Positions 10,731 to 18,739 of a stretch of DNA of 64,000 bases are shown here, piece by piece. The stretch comes from Malaya genurostris (taxonomy: Eukaryota; Arthropoda; Insecta; Diptera; Culicidae): positions 125,738,405 through 125,802,404 of the forward strand of contig NC_080572.1 in the NCBI RefSeq assembly GCF_030247185.1. Reading direction: 5' to 3'. The position numbers and the translations under genes are program-made. The notes beneath the pieces are model-generated. The model worked only from the letters and a program-made list of their open reading frames with translations, ran no database searches and was not told the origin of the DNA. Every line of letters begins with the position of its first letter. Within the stretch, counting starts at the first letter, position 1.

Positions 10731-10995
10731 ATTACACTAAGTGGACTAAGAAGGGTTTTTTTAGATTAGCATCACTCTTCTCATACAAATAATCAACGCA
10801 AATGTTTGGAAAAATGATGCTGACTGTGTGACATAAACACTGAAGCATGCTTTTGTGAACTACTCGAATCAATCTGAATCAATTGGTGTTAAAATTAGTA
10901 TCCGAAATTATTTAATAAAAGTATGAAATATATTTTCATGAGACTGTTATGAAAGAAGAGAAAGGCATTATCACACCACTAGGTGGATTAAGAAG
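10731..10995 (-). repeat. Terminal fragments of interspersed repeat A
   Basis: GAGAAAGGCATTATCACACCACTAGGTGGATTAAGAAGGG at 10957-10996 is the reverse complement of the repeat A start (compare 59307-59360). A weaker copy, CACTAAGTGGACTAAGAAGGG, lies at 10735-10756. The fragment abuts the RT relic directly. Confidence 0.6.
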
Positions 10996-11630
10996 GGTTT
11001 TTACTCATACCGTTTCTGTCACACCACTCCATAACTTTGTCAACGTCCATTTGTAAGGCACAACAATCCACATGGCTAGTAATAATGCGATACACTTGGA
11101 GATCGTCTGCATACATTACTTTAGACGAAGAAAATTCTCTACATATGTCATTAACGAACAGCACAAATAGTAGTGGTCCAAGTTGGCTTCCTTGGGGAAC
11201 ACCTGATATAGTATTGGAAGGATCAAAAATAATGGATCCTACAGTAACTGAGGCCATGCGATTTGTAAGATACGAAAAAATTCAATCAGTCAACCAGCCA
11301 GGAAATTCACAACGCCTCATTTTTTCTATTTCGAGCTGATGGGGAACGCAATCGAAAGCTTTCGAAAAATCGTAGAACAACACAGAAGTTTGTGGTCGTT
11401 TTTCGAGTTATTCAATCACTGTAGAAACGTAGCTCATCATTTTAATCCCTTTCTGACAAAGCCATACTGATCAGTGTTGATATTGTCCTTTACTGCGGGA
11501 TAGAGATACTCCAACAGCATACGTTCGACAACTCAGAATGGAAATGCCTCTGTAGTTATTGACGTCATGAACGTTACCAGTTTTATGAACCGAAACGATT
11601 AAAGCTTCTTTTCACTATGCCGGAAAATAA
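10988..11630 (-). pseudogene. Non-LTR retrotransposon reverse transcriptase fragment
   Basis: On the minus strand, across several frames, RT blocks can be followed: VHKTGNVHDVNNYRGISILS (about 11595-11535), NTDQYGFVRKG, VLFYDFSKAFDCVPHQL with the motif A aspartates, GVPQGSQLGPLLFVLFVNDI (motif B and following), and the catalytic YADD in VMYADDLQVYR (about 11115). Coding stops with NGMSK just before repeat A starts. Stops and frameshifts interrupt it, including a TGA after LTD near 11285. Both ends are missing. It resembles Jockey/CR1-group elements; the clade is inferred. Confidence 0.8.
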
Positions 11631-11639
11631 TACTCAGCT

Positions 11640-12431
11640 AAGGAACGATTGAAAAGCAGCGAAGTCCGTAAAGCTAAAACAGAAGAACATTCTTCTATCA
11701 ATAAAGGGGACATCATTGTCGTAGAAAGCGCCCCTATCGGCTAAAACGCCCTCGTTCTTTTTTAAGCATTCAACACCTTTATAAACAAAAGCTTTATAAC
11801 TAACACTATCATTTTGTGGGATCTTTATACTAAACAAGTTGTCGTCTGCTGCAAAATATGAATAAACTGAAAATATTTTTAGGCAGCTTATCGATATGAT
11901 ATTTTGCGTCGTCTAAATAAGTCTAATGTCCTTTAAAAACATCGAATAGTCGGTTTCTGTTTAGTGACTAGCTTTTATTAGTGCTAATGTCTCTATTCAT
12001 GTAAAGAAACTAAGCCATATCTTTGATATATCAGTTTTTTAGTAAAAGTTTCTCTATAGACATAATGCCCCACTTTTAATGTAGCAGTGTGCTCCGTTCA
12101 AAAATATAATTTTATAGATTTATAATGATTCTTTAGGAAAAACGTTACATTGGGAGAATCGAAAATGTTGGTTTCCAATAGTAACTAATTGACTATGCAA
12201 ATAATTTCTGATGCAAATAATATCTCCTTTTTTGCATATTACATAATTCTTTTGGTGCATATGTCTTTTGTTGTGTGTTTTTATTACTCAATTTTCATTA
12301 CTTCTATCAGAATTATTAAAAATTATGTTTCTTTGTCTTATTGCAATGATATACCCACATTCTCCAGGAAAATATATAAATACATTGAGAAATATTTTGA
12401 CCAACAGCGGAGAGGAAAATCATAGATCTGG
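11640..12431. other. No gene seen
   Basis: AT-rich with short unassigned ORFs, for example 11634-11837 on the minus strand, which might be a further decayed part of the RT element but shows no clear motif. Confidence 0.4.
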
Positions 12432-12447
12432 GGCCATCGTCCAAGTA

Positions 12448-13071
12448 CCATGTACGCGGGTGGTTTTAGGAAATTTTCGATGGAAATTTTGAAAAATTTG
12501 CCACAAACCAACAACATACAGATCTTTGAAATACTTTTATCTATCTACAGGGTGAAAATGGCTGGAAAATTCGGAGGATTTTCCGAGTCTTATCAAAAAT
12601 AGCTCTGAAAAATGAGTGTTTTTGTTATCTTTCACAATTATCTGGAAAAATAATGCGATGACATAAATTTTTTTTAAATAAACCTTATGATGGATACAAA
12701 GATTACATTCGGACACAATTTTGGAAAACCTTTTCACGCTTTTCATAGAAAATCTACGAATTTCAAAAATTTCCACGAAATCAGTCATATGAAACTCGTT
12801 TATTTTCCATGAAAAACGTGAAAAGGTTTTCCAAAAATGTGTCCGAATGTGATCCTTGTTGCCAGCATAAGTTTTTTTTGAAGAAAAAAATTCATTCCAT
12901 CGATTAAAAGATTACAAAAAAAGCTCATTTTTTCAGTGCTATTCTCCGAATTTTCCAGCCATTTTTCCCCTGTAGATAGATAAAAGTATTTCAAAGGTCT
13001 GTATGTTTTTGGTTTTGTCAAATTTTTCAAAATTTCCATCGAAAATTTCCTAAAACCACCCGCGCGTATGG
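12448..13071. mobile_element. Palindromic (foldback) element inserted in the DD37E left end
   Basis: The outer sequence CCATGTACGCGGGTGG is mirrored by CCACCCGCGCGTATGG. Two long imperfect arms (about 12448-12790 and 12790-13071) share TTTTAGGAAATTTTCGATGG, ATACTTTTATCTATCTACAG and TTTTGGAAAACCTTTTCACG in inverted order. It is flanked by TA at 12446-12447 and 13072-13073. Removing it with one TA restores a left terminal repeat that matches the right one. It is non-coding; the open frames inside are incidental. Confidence 0.85.
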
Positions 13072-14561
13072 TAAAGCTTGCTTCATTTAGAATTGGAACA
13101 AACTTTTGCTCATATTGTGGCGCTCCTGGTGGACGGATTTGGAAGCTCTTGGCGTCCACGTGTCGGGAATTTTGTCAGCTTCACGTATGATTTTTGACAT
13201 TCCGAAAATCGACTGTACTTTGTAAACAATCAACATGGAAGCCGAAAGAAGGAAAAAAATTGTGCACAGTTATTTGGAAAATCCATTGTGGTCTACATCT
13301 AGGCTAGCTAAACAGCTGAAATTGCCCAGAAATACCGTATGGCGCGTTATCAAACGGTATAAGAAAACATTGACAACGATTCGGAAGCCTCAAGCCAATC
13401 GTCGGAGTCGAACTGACGACCGGAAATTGCGTGGTAATATTTTGAAGACGATTAGGAGGAATCCTAATCTGTCGGACCGTGATTTGGCCAGAAAATTCGA
13501 TGCTGCCCATAGTACCGCGAGGAGAACTCGACTCCGGGAAGGAATCAAGTCGTATCGAGCTAGCAAACAGCCAAATCGGACCATGAAACAGAATAGTGTG
13601 GTCAAAATTCGTGCTCGGAAACTATATGACCAGGTGCTGACCAAGTCCAACGGGTGTCTTCTGATGGACGATGAAACCTGTGTCAAGACTGACTTCGGTC
13701 AAATCCCAGGTCAAAAATTTTACTTGGCAACGGCGCGGGGGGATGTTCCGGCCAAATTTAAATTTGTTTTTGCCGACAAATTTCCAAGAAAATTTATGAT
13801 TTGGCCGGGCATTTGCAGCAGCGGCAAAAAAACGAAAGTTTTCGTTACAAATAAGACAATGACATCGGAACTATACCAAAAAGAGTGTCTCCAAAAACGA
13901 ATTTGGCCGTTCATTCGATCCCACGACCATCCTGTAATGTTTTGGCCAGATTTAAAAAGCTGTCATTACAGCAAAGCCATTTAAGAATGGTATGCAGAGA
14001 AAGTGGTCCAGTTTGTTCCGAAAAACCTTAACCCACTCAACTGCCCCCAGTTCCGCCCTATTGAGAAATACTGGGCAATCATGAAGAGGAGACTCAAGGC
14101 AAAGGGAAACGTTGTCAAAGACATCAATCAGATGACGACCTGGTGGAATAAAGCGCTATCCACACTAGGCCGTGACGTATCCGGAACGGGACCGCAACGT
14201 GCCGGGATTTATTTGTAAAATATTCTCATCACACCGTGCACCTTCCGTGTCGCTACCGTTGCTATTAGTAACATACACAATCGTTGCATTTGATGTGCTT
14301 CTGTTCCTCACGAAAATGGCACATTTTTCCAACGAAGAATTGGCCAGAATTGCAATTGCTCTGAATGACGAAGATAATCAGCAGTTTAAAAACAAAAAAA
14401 AAGAAAGAAGATTTGGATGCACGAACTTTGGCGAAAAAGAGCAGTTGAGGGTGAATTTACCACCTTATATAAGCAGCTTGTGAATGACGATATCAAGCAA
14501 TATTTTCGAATGCCTGAAGCCTGTTTCAACTCGCTGTTGAGTAAAATTCATCAGTGTCTTA

Positions 14562-14833
14562 TGTCGTTTTCGTTTTTAAACTGCACTACACCGGTGCAGT
14601 GCTACACCATGGCATGAATAAACGAACAGAAATGATGAAAACATAAACAGTAACCCTTGACTACAATAAAAGATTCCATTGCACAGAGCTACACCGAACT
14701 TTTGATGAGTGCTACACCAGTGGTATCGGTGCAGAAAAAGTGTAGCACTGGAGTAGTGCAATTGATAAAAACGAACGGTTCCAGTGCAGCTTTCGCTGCA
14801 CCAGTGTAGTGCAATTTAAAAACGAAAACGACA
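14562..14833. mobile_element. TTA-flanked MITE inside the Harbinger transposase
   Basis: A 272-bp non-coding element with inverted ends TGTCGTTTTCGTTTTTAAA on both sides, extending into TGCACTACAC-GGTGCAG with few mismatches (about 40 bp). It is flanked by TTA at 14559-14561 and 14834-14836. Removing it with one TTA joins CAGTGTCTT and AAAAAGCATGAC in the nuclease frame. Internal GTGCTACACC / GGTGTAGCAC words repeat several times. The TTA duplication points to Harbinger-type mobilisation, by inference. Confidence 0.92.
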
Positions 14834-14903
14834 TTAAAAAGCATGACACTACATTCCGATTAGCAGTGACTCCCGAGAGGCTGGCAGTTTGTTTAAGATA
14901 TTT

Positions 14904-15019
14904 GCATTGATTTTTTACAAGATTTTTTTATAAATGTCAAGAAAACTCCAACCAAAAAATCTATAACGATCATTGAGATAGGCTTATAGTTTGTGTTCGT
15001 CTCATGATTTCAGATATTT
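14904..15019. mobile_element. 116-bp insertion with 8-bp direct repeats in the Harbinger transposase
   Basis: The 8-mer AGATATTT occurs at 14896-14903 and again at 15012-15019. Deleting one copy plus the 108 bp between them joins CLRY and LPTGDT codons in frame. An 8-bp duplication suits a hAT-type insertion, but I see no convincing terminal inverted repeat. The segment ends TTTCAG like a splice acceptor, yet no GT or GC donor fits the phase, so an intron is less likely. Confidence 0.7.
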
Positions 15020-15656
15020 ACCAACAGGAGACACGCAAAAAACCATAGCATTTAGTTACAGACATAGGGGGGTTTACCAGATTGTTCACGAGTGTCGTGC
15101 AATTACCGAAAAAATGGCCGAAACCAACAGAAGATATGCGGAAGAAGATTGTTAACCATTTTTGTGGAATTTCCAGCTGTGTCTTGGAGCCTTGGATGGG
15201 AAGCATGTGACAATTCAAGCACCTGCCCATAGTGTCTTTGAGTCAACGCATGCTTTGACCGTGCTTCGGACGTGTGTCGATACAGACGCGGGTACGACAC
15301 GGTCTAGTGAGAATGTTCACATGGAGCTGCATTAAACAATTTTGAAGCGTAACCCGATCGGGATCCGGTCCAGTCCCGTTCCGGATACGTCACGGCCTAG
15401 TGTGAATAGCGCTTAAGATAGCTAAAACGATGGACGAAGAAGGTGTGCGCCGCCTACTGAGCCGTGTTACAGGAAAAATTCGAGAATTCCTTCAAAACCG
15501 TGACGAATAATTTTATCCGTATTTTTTCTTAAAAGAATGAAGAAAACGCTACATTTGTATAAAAAAAGATCTTGAATACAATAATAAATAACTGAAATAC
15601 AGGCAATTGTCTTTGTTCCAATTCTTTTTGAAGCAAGCTTTACTTAGACGATGGCC

Positions 15657-16084
15657 TTAGGTATAAAAAAATTTCTATCGCCGCTTGCATTTGTATTTTT
15701 GTTCGACTTACTTTGTGAATGTTCGGATATGTTTGCTGGTGAAGCATCACACTTGAAGTAAAAAAATGAAGTGCATCCATCAGTTTTGCTCAAATCCAGT
15801 GAGAAAACAGCATAAAGCATTTATATGATCGCATAGCTTTGAAGCGTTTTGTTATTTTAAGTATTTTTACAAATTGTAACACTTTGCATAGTAAACTATT
15901 CCTCTAGGAATAATTTGAAAAAAGAATGAAAAAAAAAGATTTTGGAAACCGTTTTAGTAACACTACCGAACGACTTAAGGATCAAATGTAAACTAAATTT
16001 ACTTGGGTTGGTAATTTGTGTATTACTTACATTTTATTTGGTACGTATGTCATAGATCTATGTATTTATATACGCGGTCACGCC
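15657..16084. other. No gene seen
   Basis: AT-rich sequence between the nested element and repeat A, without a recognisable feature. Confidence 0.45.
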
Positions 16085-16475
16085 ATCTCTGTGTAAAGTG
16101 AGGAAGTAATTTGAAATAATAACTTTTTCACTAATCACACTGTAACTCCGGAACCGGAAGTCGGATCAAAATTAAACGCAGGTTGGTGGTTCAATGCTTA
16201 TGGCAATGGTCTTACAAACCACTTGTCATATGTTCGATCCCCGACCTGGAAGGATTCATAGTCTCAGTAGGATCGTAGTATTAGTCATGCAATGATTCTG
16301 TACGCTAAGAATTGGCTGCGGAGTCTGTTGAAACAGAAAGGCCAAATTCGACAAAAGGAATGTAATGCCAAGATTTTTTTATGTGGGGTTACAAGACCTT
16401 TCATTTCAATCTAAGTTCATGAAAATCGGTTCAGTCATCTCCGAGAAAAGTGAGTGCAAAAAAATGTCACACACA

Positions 16476-16520
<45 letters not shown>

Positions 16521-16632
16521 GCACACACTCAGATATTTTACGTACTCGACGAACTGAGTTGGGTCTCGGTTCAAAAGTCGATTTTCACAGTGATTTCATA
16601 ACCTTTCTATATGAGAAAGGCAAAAAGATTTG
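16085..16632 (+). repeat. Interspersed repeat A, plus-strand copy with inserted SINE
   Basis: The family blocks run in order: GCCATCTCTGTG, TAACTCCGGAACCGGAAGTC, (SINE), ACAAGACCTTTCATTTCAAT, TGAAAATCGGTTCAG, CATCTCCGAGAAAAGTGAG, an AC microsatellite at 16468-16517, TACTCGACGAACTGAG, TTTCACAGTGATTTCATAAC and CTATATGAGAAAGGCAAAAA. It matches 59307-60055 except for the SINE. Confidence 0.85.
16183..16366 (+). mobile_element. tRNA-derived SINE inside repeat A
   Basis: The head holds Pol III promoter boxes: an A box, TGGTTCAATGC (16187-16197), and a B box, TGTTCGATCCC (16231-16241), spaced as in a tRNA gene. The body continues to GTAATGCCA. It lies exactly between two blocks that are contiguous in the other repeat A copies (GGAAGTCGGATC... 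and ...ATGTGGGGTTACAAGACC), so it is a later insertion. SINEs of this kind depend on a LINE for movement. Confidence 0.8.
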
Positions 16633-16634
16633 TC

Positions 16635-16870
16635 AAGGCCTTCAAAATAGGCTTCCATTTCTACAATGACCTCAGTATTCGACAAAATTTCTTTCCCTGG
16701 AGAAACCTTTTCAGATTTTCAAAATTGATAATAATCGCTGAGGTCCAGGTCTGGAGAATATGGGGGATGGTGGACCAATCCGTATCCCAGATCATTCAAT
16801 TTCACTGTTACTTTTATACATGCATTTGCTGATACGTCTTTTTCCATAGCTTGATGAAATTAGAACTCGT
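16635..16870 (-). pseudogene. Mariner transposase relic (D3 region)
   Basis: No long open frame exists here. On the minus strand, however, the codons for VTVKLNDLGYGLVHHPPYSP and then DLDLSDYYQF are readable from about 16845 to 16715, followed after a stop by GKEILSNTEVIVEMEAYFEG. This is the mariner segment around the third catalytic Asp (SDY) and the region after it. Upstream, FHQ...SANAC may be the decayed HQDNAP motif. Both ends and the terminal repeats are gone. Confidence 0.75.
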
Positions 16871-16879
16871 CTGACACGA

Positions 16880-17309
16880 TCAGCTGTTGTTCAAACACTA
16901 GTGGATAGATTGTCATGAAATTTGGTATTGGGCCATCTGGAGGCTTGATCCCAACAAAAATATACGGTTCGAAACTATTCACGTCTTTTCTGTGAGAGGC
17001 CCGGGAATTTTCATTCCATGTATTACAGATACGTTTTTCGAATGTTACTTACAATCATCATCAGTGTATCAAAACTCAAATATTTTTTACGCAAAATATG
17101 CATCATCCAATAATTGTCGAGACGAGTTTGAAATTAGAAGCAGAAAACTCACTAGATTCATACAAACTTTCATTATGTTATTTCAAATAAACTCCATGTT
17201 TTATCGTGAAATGCATACTTCTAAAGAGGTGCTAAATTTAATGCAAACGGTATCGATGTCTGTCCAACCTACAGGTTATCGGAAATAGTTATTAATTACG
17301 TCAAAATGA
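16880..17309. other. No gene seen
   Basis: AT-rich. ACAGATACGTTTTTCGAATG with CATCATCAGTGTATCAA at 17025-17070 recurs in similar form at 46957-47003, suggesting a short dispersed repeat. Confidence 0.45.
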
Positions 17310-17520
17310 AAAACCTTTCTTTTTTGAGATAGTAGAACCTATTTTCAAAATCTCAAGCTCAAATGAAAGGTCCTATGGTTCCATAGGTAACCATTGAATT
17401 TTCAGCGAATCCGTCTTCTTGTTCCGGAGTTACAGGTTGAAGTGTACTAAAAGTTTGAAACCGTCATTTAGAGTGGTTATGTTACCATTGAATCCTTCTA
17501 AATTTGGCACGAAACCTTTT
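17310..17520 (-). repeat. Repeat A fragment, minus strand
   Basis: AAATGAAAGGTCCTATGGTTCCATAG and TTGTTCCGGAGTTACAGG are reverse complements of repeat A blocks. It lies beside the longer copy that follows and may be part of the same insertion or a separate one. Confidence 0.6.
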
Positions 17521-17562
17521 TCATTTGTATGTTATGTTAGTTGCTGGTCGTCCATTTTTGCC

Positions 17563-18737
17563 TTTATCATACAGAAAGGCTGTGTAATCACTGCGAAACT
17601 GAACTTTGAACGAAGGCCCAGAGAGCTGAGTTTCATATATCATTCGACTCAGTTCGTTGAGATCACAAAATGTGTGTGTGTGTGTGTGTGTATTTTTTAC
17701 AAACTTCACAATTTTCACAAACTGTTATAAAAAAAAAGGTATTATAGTCCCATAAACTGCTATTAAATTTTATCTCGATCCGATTTTCGGTTGCAAAATT
17801 ACAGGATGATGTGCACCAAAAAATGAAAAAAATGTCTCTCACTTGTCTCAGAGATGGCGTGGCCGATTTCAACAAACTTTGATTCAAACGAAAGGTCTTA
17901 TGGTCCCATAGCTTGATATTGAATTTTATCCAACTTTCAGTTACGAAATTACAAGGGCAATATTTCTTACTCATTTTTACAAACTAAGATACAAATAAAA
18001 GGTCTTGAAATTTTTAAAAAGTCCCAGAAAAATTGATCCAAATTCGTCTTTCGGTTCCGGTATTGATAAGCGAAAAATTTTCATTTTTAGAGTATTTTTT
18101 CACAAACGAGGTGCAAATTTTTATAAAACTTATTGATTAAATCACCTGATTGTCAAACCTTGTTAGTTAGTGAATACTTTATGAATACTAGTCCTCGGTT
18201 TCCGCTTCCAAAAGCACCGATAATAGTGGAGAAAAGTTCCAAAATTGGAACTCATATCAATTTCTCAGCAACGGTTAAACTGACTTCCACAAAACATGAT
18301 TCAAATTAGTGCTCTGATTGTCTTAGATACTGTACAATTTCATCCAGAACCGATTTCTGGCTCCGAAATTATAGGGTGATGAGTGTCAGAACTTTCAAAT
18401 TGTCGTACAAAATGATGCAAAACCGGTTCGCATCGTTACGTGCTGGTACGGAAGATGAAAATACCATCGCCTAGCATACAGCGTGCTTTGTTCAATTTTG
18501 TATAGCGTGCAGGGTTACCACATTTAAATCTTTATTAACTTGACATAACTGTTTACAAATTGAAAAGGTTGTGGTAGTTTATAGCCAAAGAAAGTTTTTG
18601 ATTTTATTCAAAAAGTTTAGTTGTATTCAAAAAATTTAGTTAAAAAAGAGAAACTAAATCGGACTGAATCTTCCTCTGATGTTTTTGAAAATATAAGTTA
18701 TATGAGAAAGGCATCATTACACCACTAGGTGGATTAA
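17563..18737 (-). repeat. Interspersed repeat A, long minus-strand copy
   Basis: The copy runs from TTGCCTTTATCATACAGAAAGGC (tail of the family, reversed) through a (TG)n tract at 17671-17691, GGTATTATAGTCCCATA, CTCAGAGATGGCG and AAAGGTCTTATGGTCCC. It ends GAGAAAGGCATCATTACACCACTAGGTGGATTAA at 18705-18738. At about 1.2 kb it is the longest copy here. No coding. Confidence 0.8.
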
Positions 18738-18739
18738 TT

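Larger units (their letters stand above)
14316..15262 (+). pseudogene. PIF/Harbinger DDE nuclease (transposase), N-terminal part only
   Basis: From ATG 14316 the protein reads MAHFSNEELARIAIALNDED. After a frameshift in an A-rich run near 14390-14405 it reads HELWRKRAVEGEFTTLYKQL, then YFRMPEACFNSLLSKIHQCL, the N-terminal module of Harbinger nucleases. The frame is broken by a MITE (14562-14833), continues as HDTTFRLAVTPERLAVCLRY, is broken by a 116-bp insert, then reads GDTQKTIAFSYRHRGVYQIV. After a TGA/TAA-type stop near 15150 it reaches LCLGALDGKHVTIQAPAHS, the DGKH motif that carries the first catalytic Asp. The later catalytic residues are missing. The normal role is cut-and-paste at TAA/TTA sites with a Myb-like partner, which is not seen here. 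Confidence 0.9.
14152..15413 (+). mobile_element. PIF/Harbinger element inserted in the DD37E transposase
   Basis: The inverted terminal repeats run about 44 bp: AGCGCTATCCACACTAGGCC from 14152, and the same with one change, reading inward from 15413. Both continue GTGACGTATCCGGAACGGGAC. The flanks are TAA at 14149-14151 and 15414-15416, the 3-bp target expected for PIF/Harbinger. Excising the element with one TAA joins the DD37E codons in frame (WWNKIAKT). It is 1262 bp, short for the family, and keeps only the first part of the transposase gene, so it is an internally deleted copy with later insertions. Confidence 0.92.
13235..15510 (+). pseudogene. DD37E Tc1/mariner transposase, split by a Harbinger insertion
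   Basis: The gene begins at ATG 13235 (MEAERRKKIVHSYLENPLWS). The N-terminal paired-like HTH is visible (SRLAKQLKLPRNTVWRVIKR). The first catalytic Asp is in CLLMDDETCV, the second in MFWPDLKSCHY and the Glu in FRPIEKYWA. I count 37 residues between the last two, so this is the D37E family. A TAA at 13982-13984 replaces an expected Gln (AI*EWYAEK), an apparent C-to-T change. Coding runs to TWWNK at 14151, is split by the Harbinger element, and resumes in frame at 15414 as KIAKTMDEEGVRRLL, ending with TAA at 15508-15510. Without the insert the product would be about 335 residues, a normal length. Such enzymes cut and paste at TA sites in the nucleus. Confidence 0.92.
12432..15656 (+). mobile_element. 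DD37E Tc1/mariner element carrying nested insertions
   Basis: The ends are inverted repeats. The left end begins GGCCATCGTCCAAGTA at 12432, is interrupted by an insertion, and continues AAGCTTGCTTCA from 13074. The right end, reverse complemented from 15656, reads GGCCATCGTCTAAGTA then AAGCTTGCTTCA without interruption, followed by AGAATTGGAACAAA in both. The outer TA duplication is not clear. Within lie the transposase gene (13235-15510), a palindromic element (12448-13071) and a PIF/Harbinger element (14152-15413) with two insertions of its own. Without these inserts the element would be about 1.33 kb, normal for this family. Confidence 0.9.

Noticed and set aside
14904..15019. Intron in the Harbinger transposase
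   Set aside because: The 3' side resembles an acceptor, but no GT or GC donor fits the reading phase, and the 8-bp direct repeat explains it better.
16365..16669. ORFs with Thr-His runs, and Val-Cys runs at 59789-60010
   Set aside because: These translate the AC microsatellite inside repeat A.
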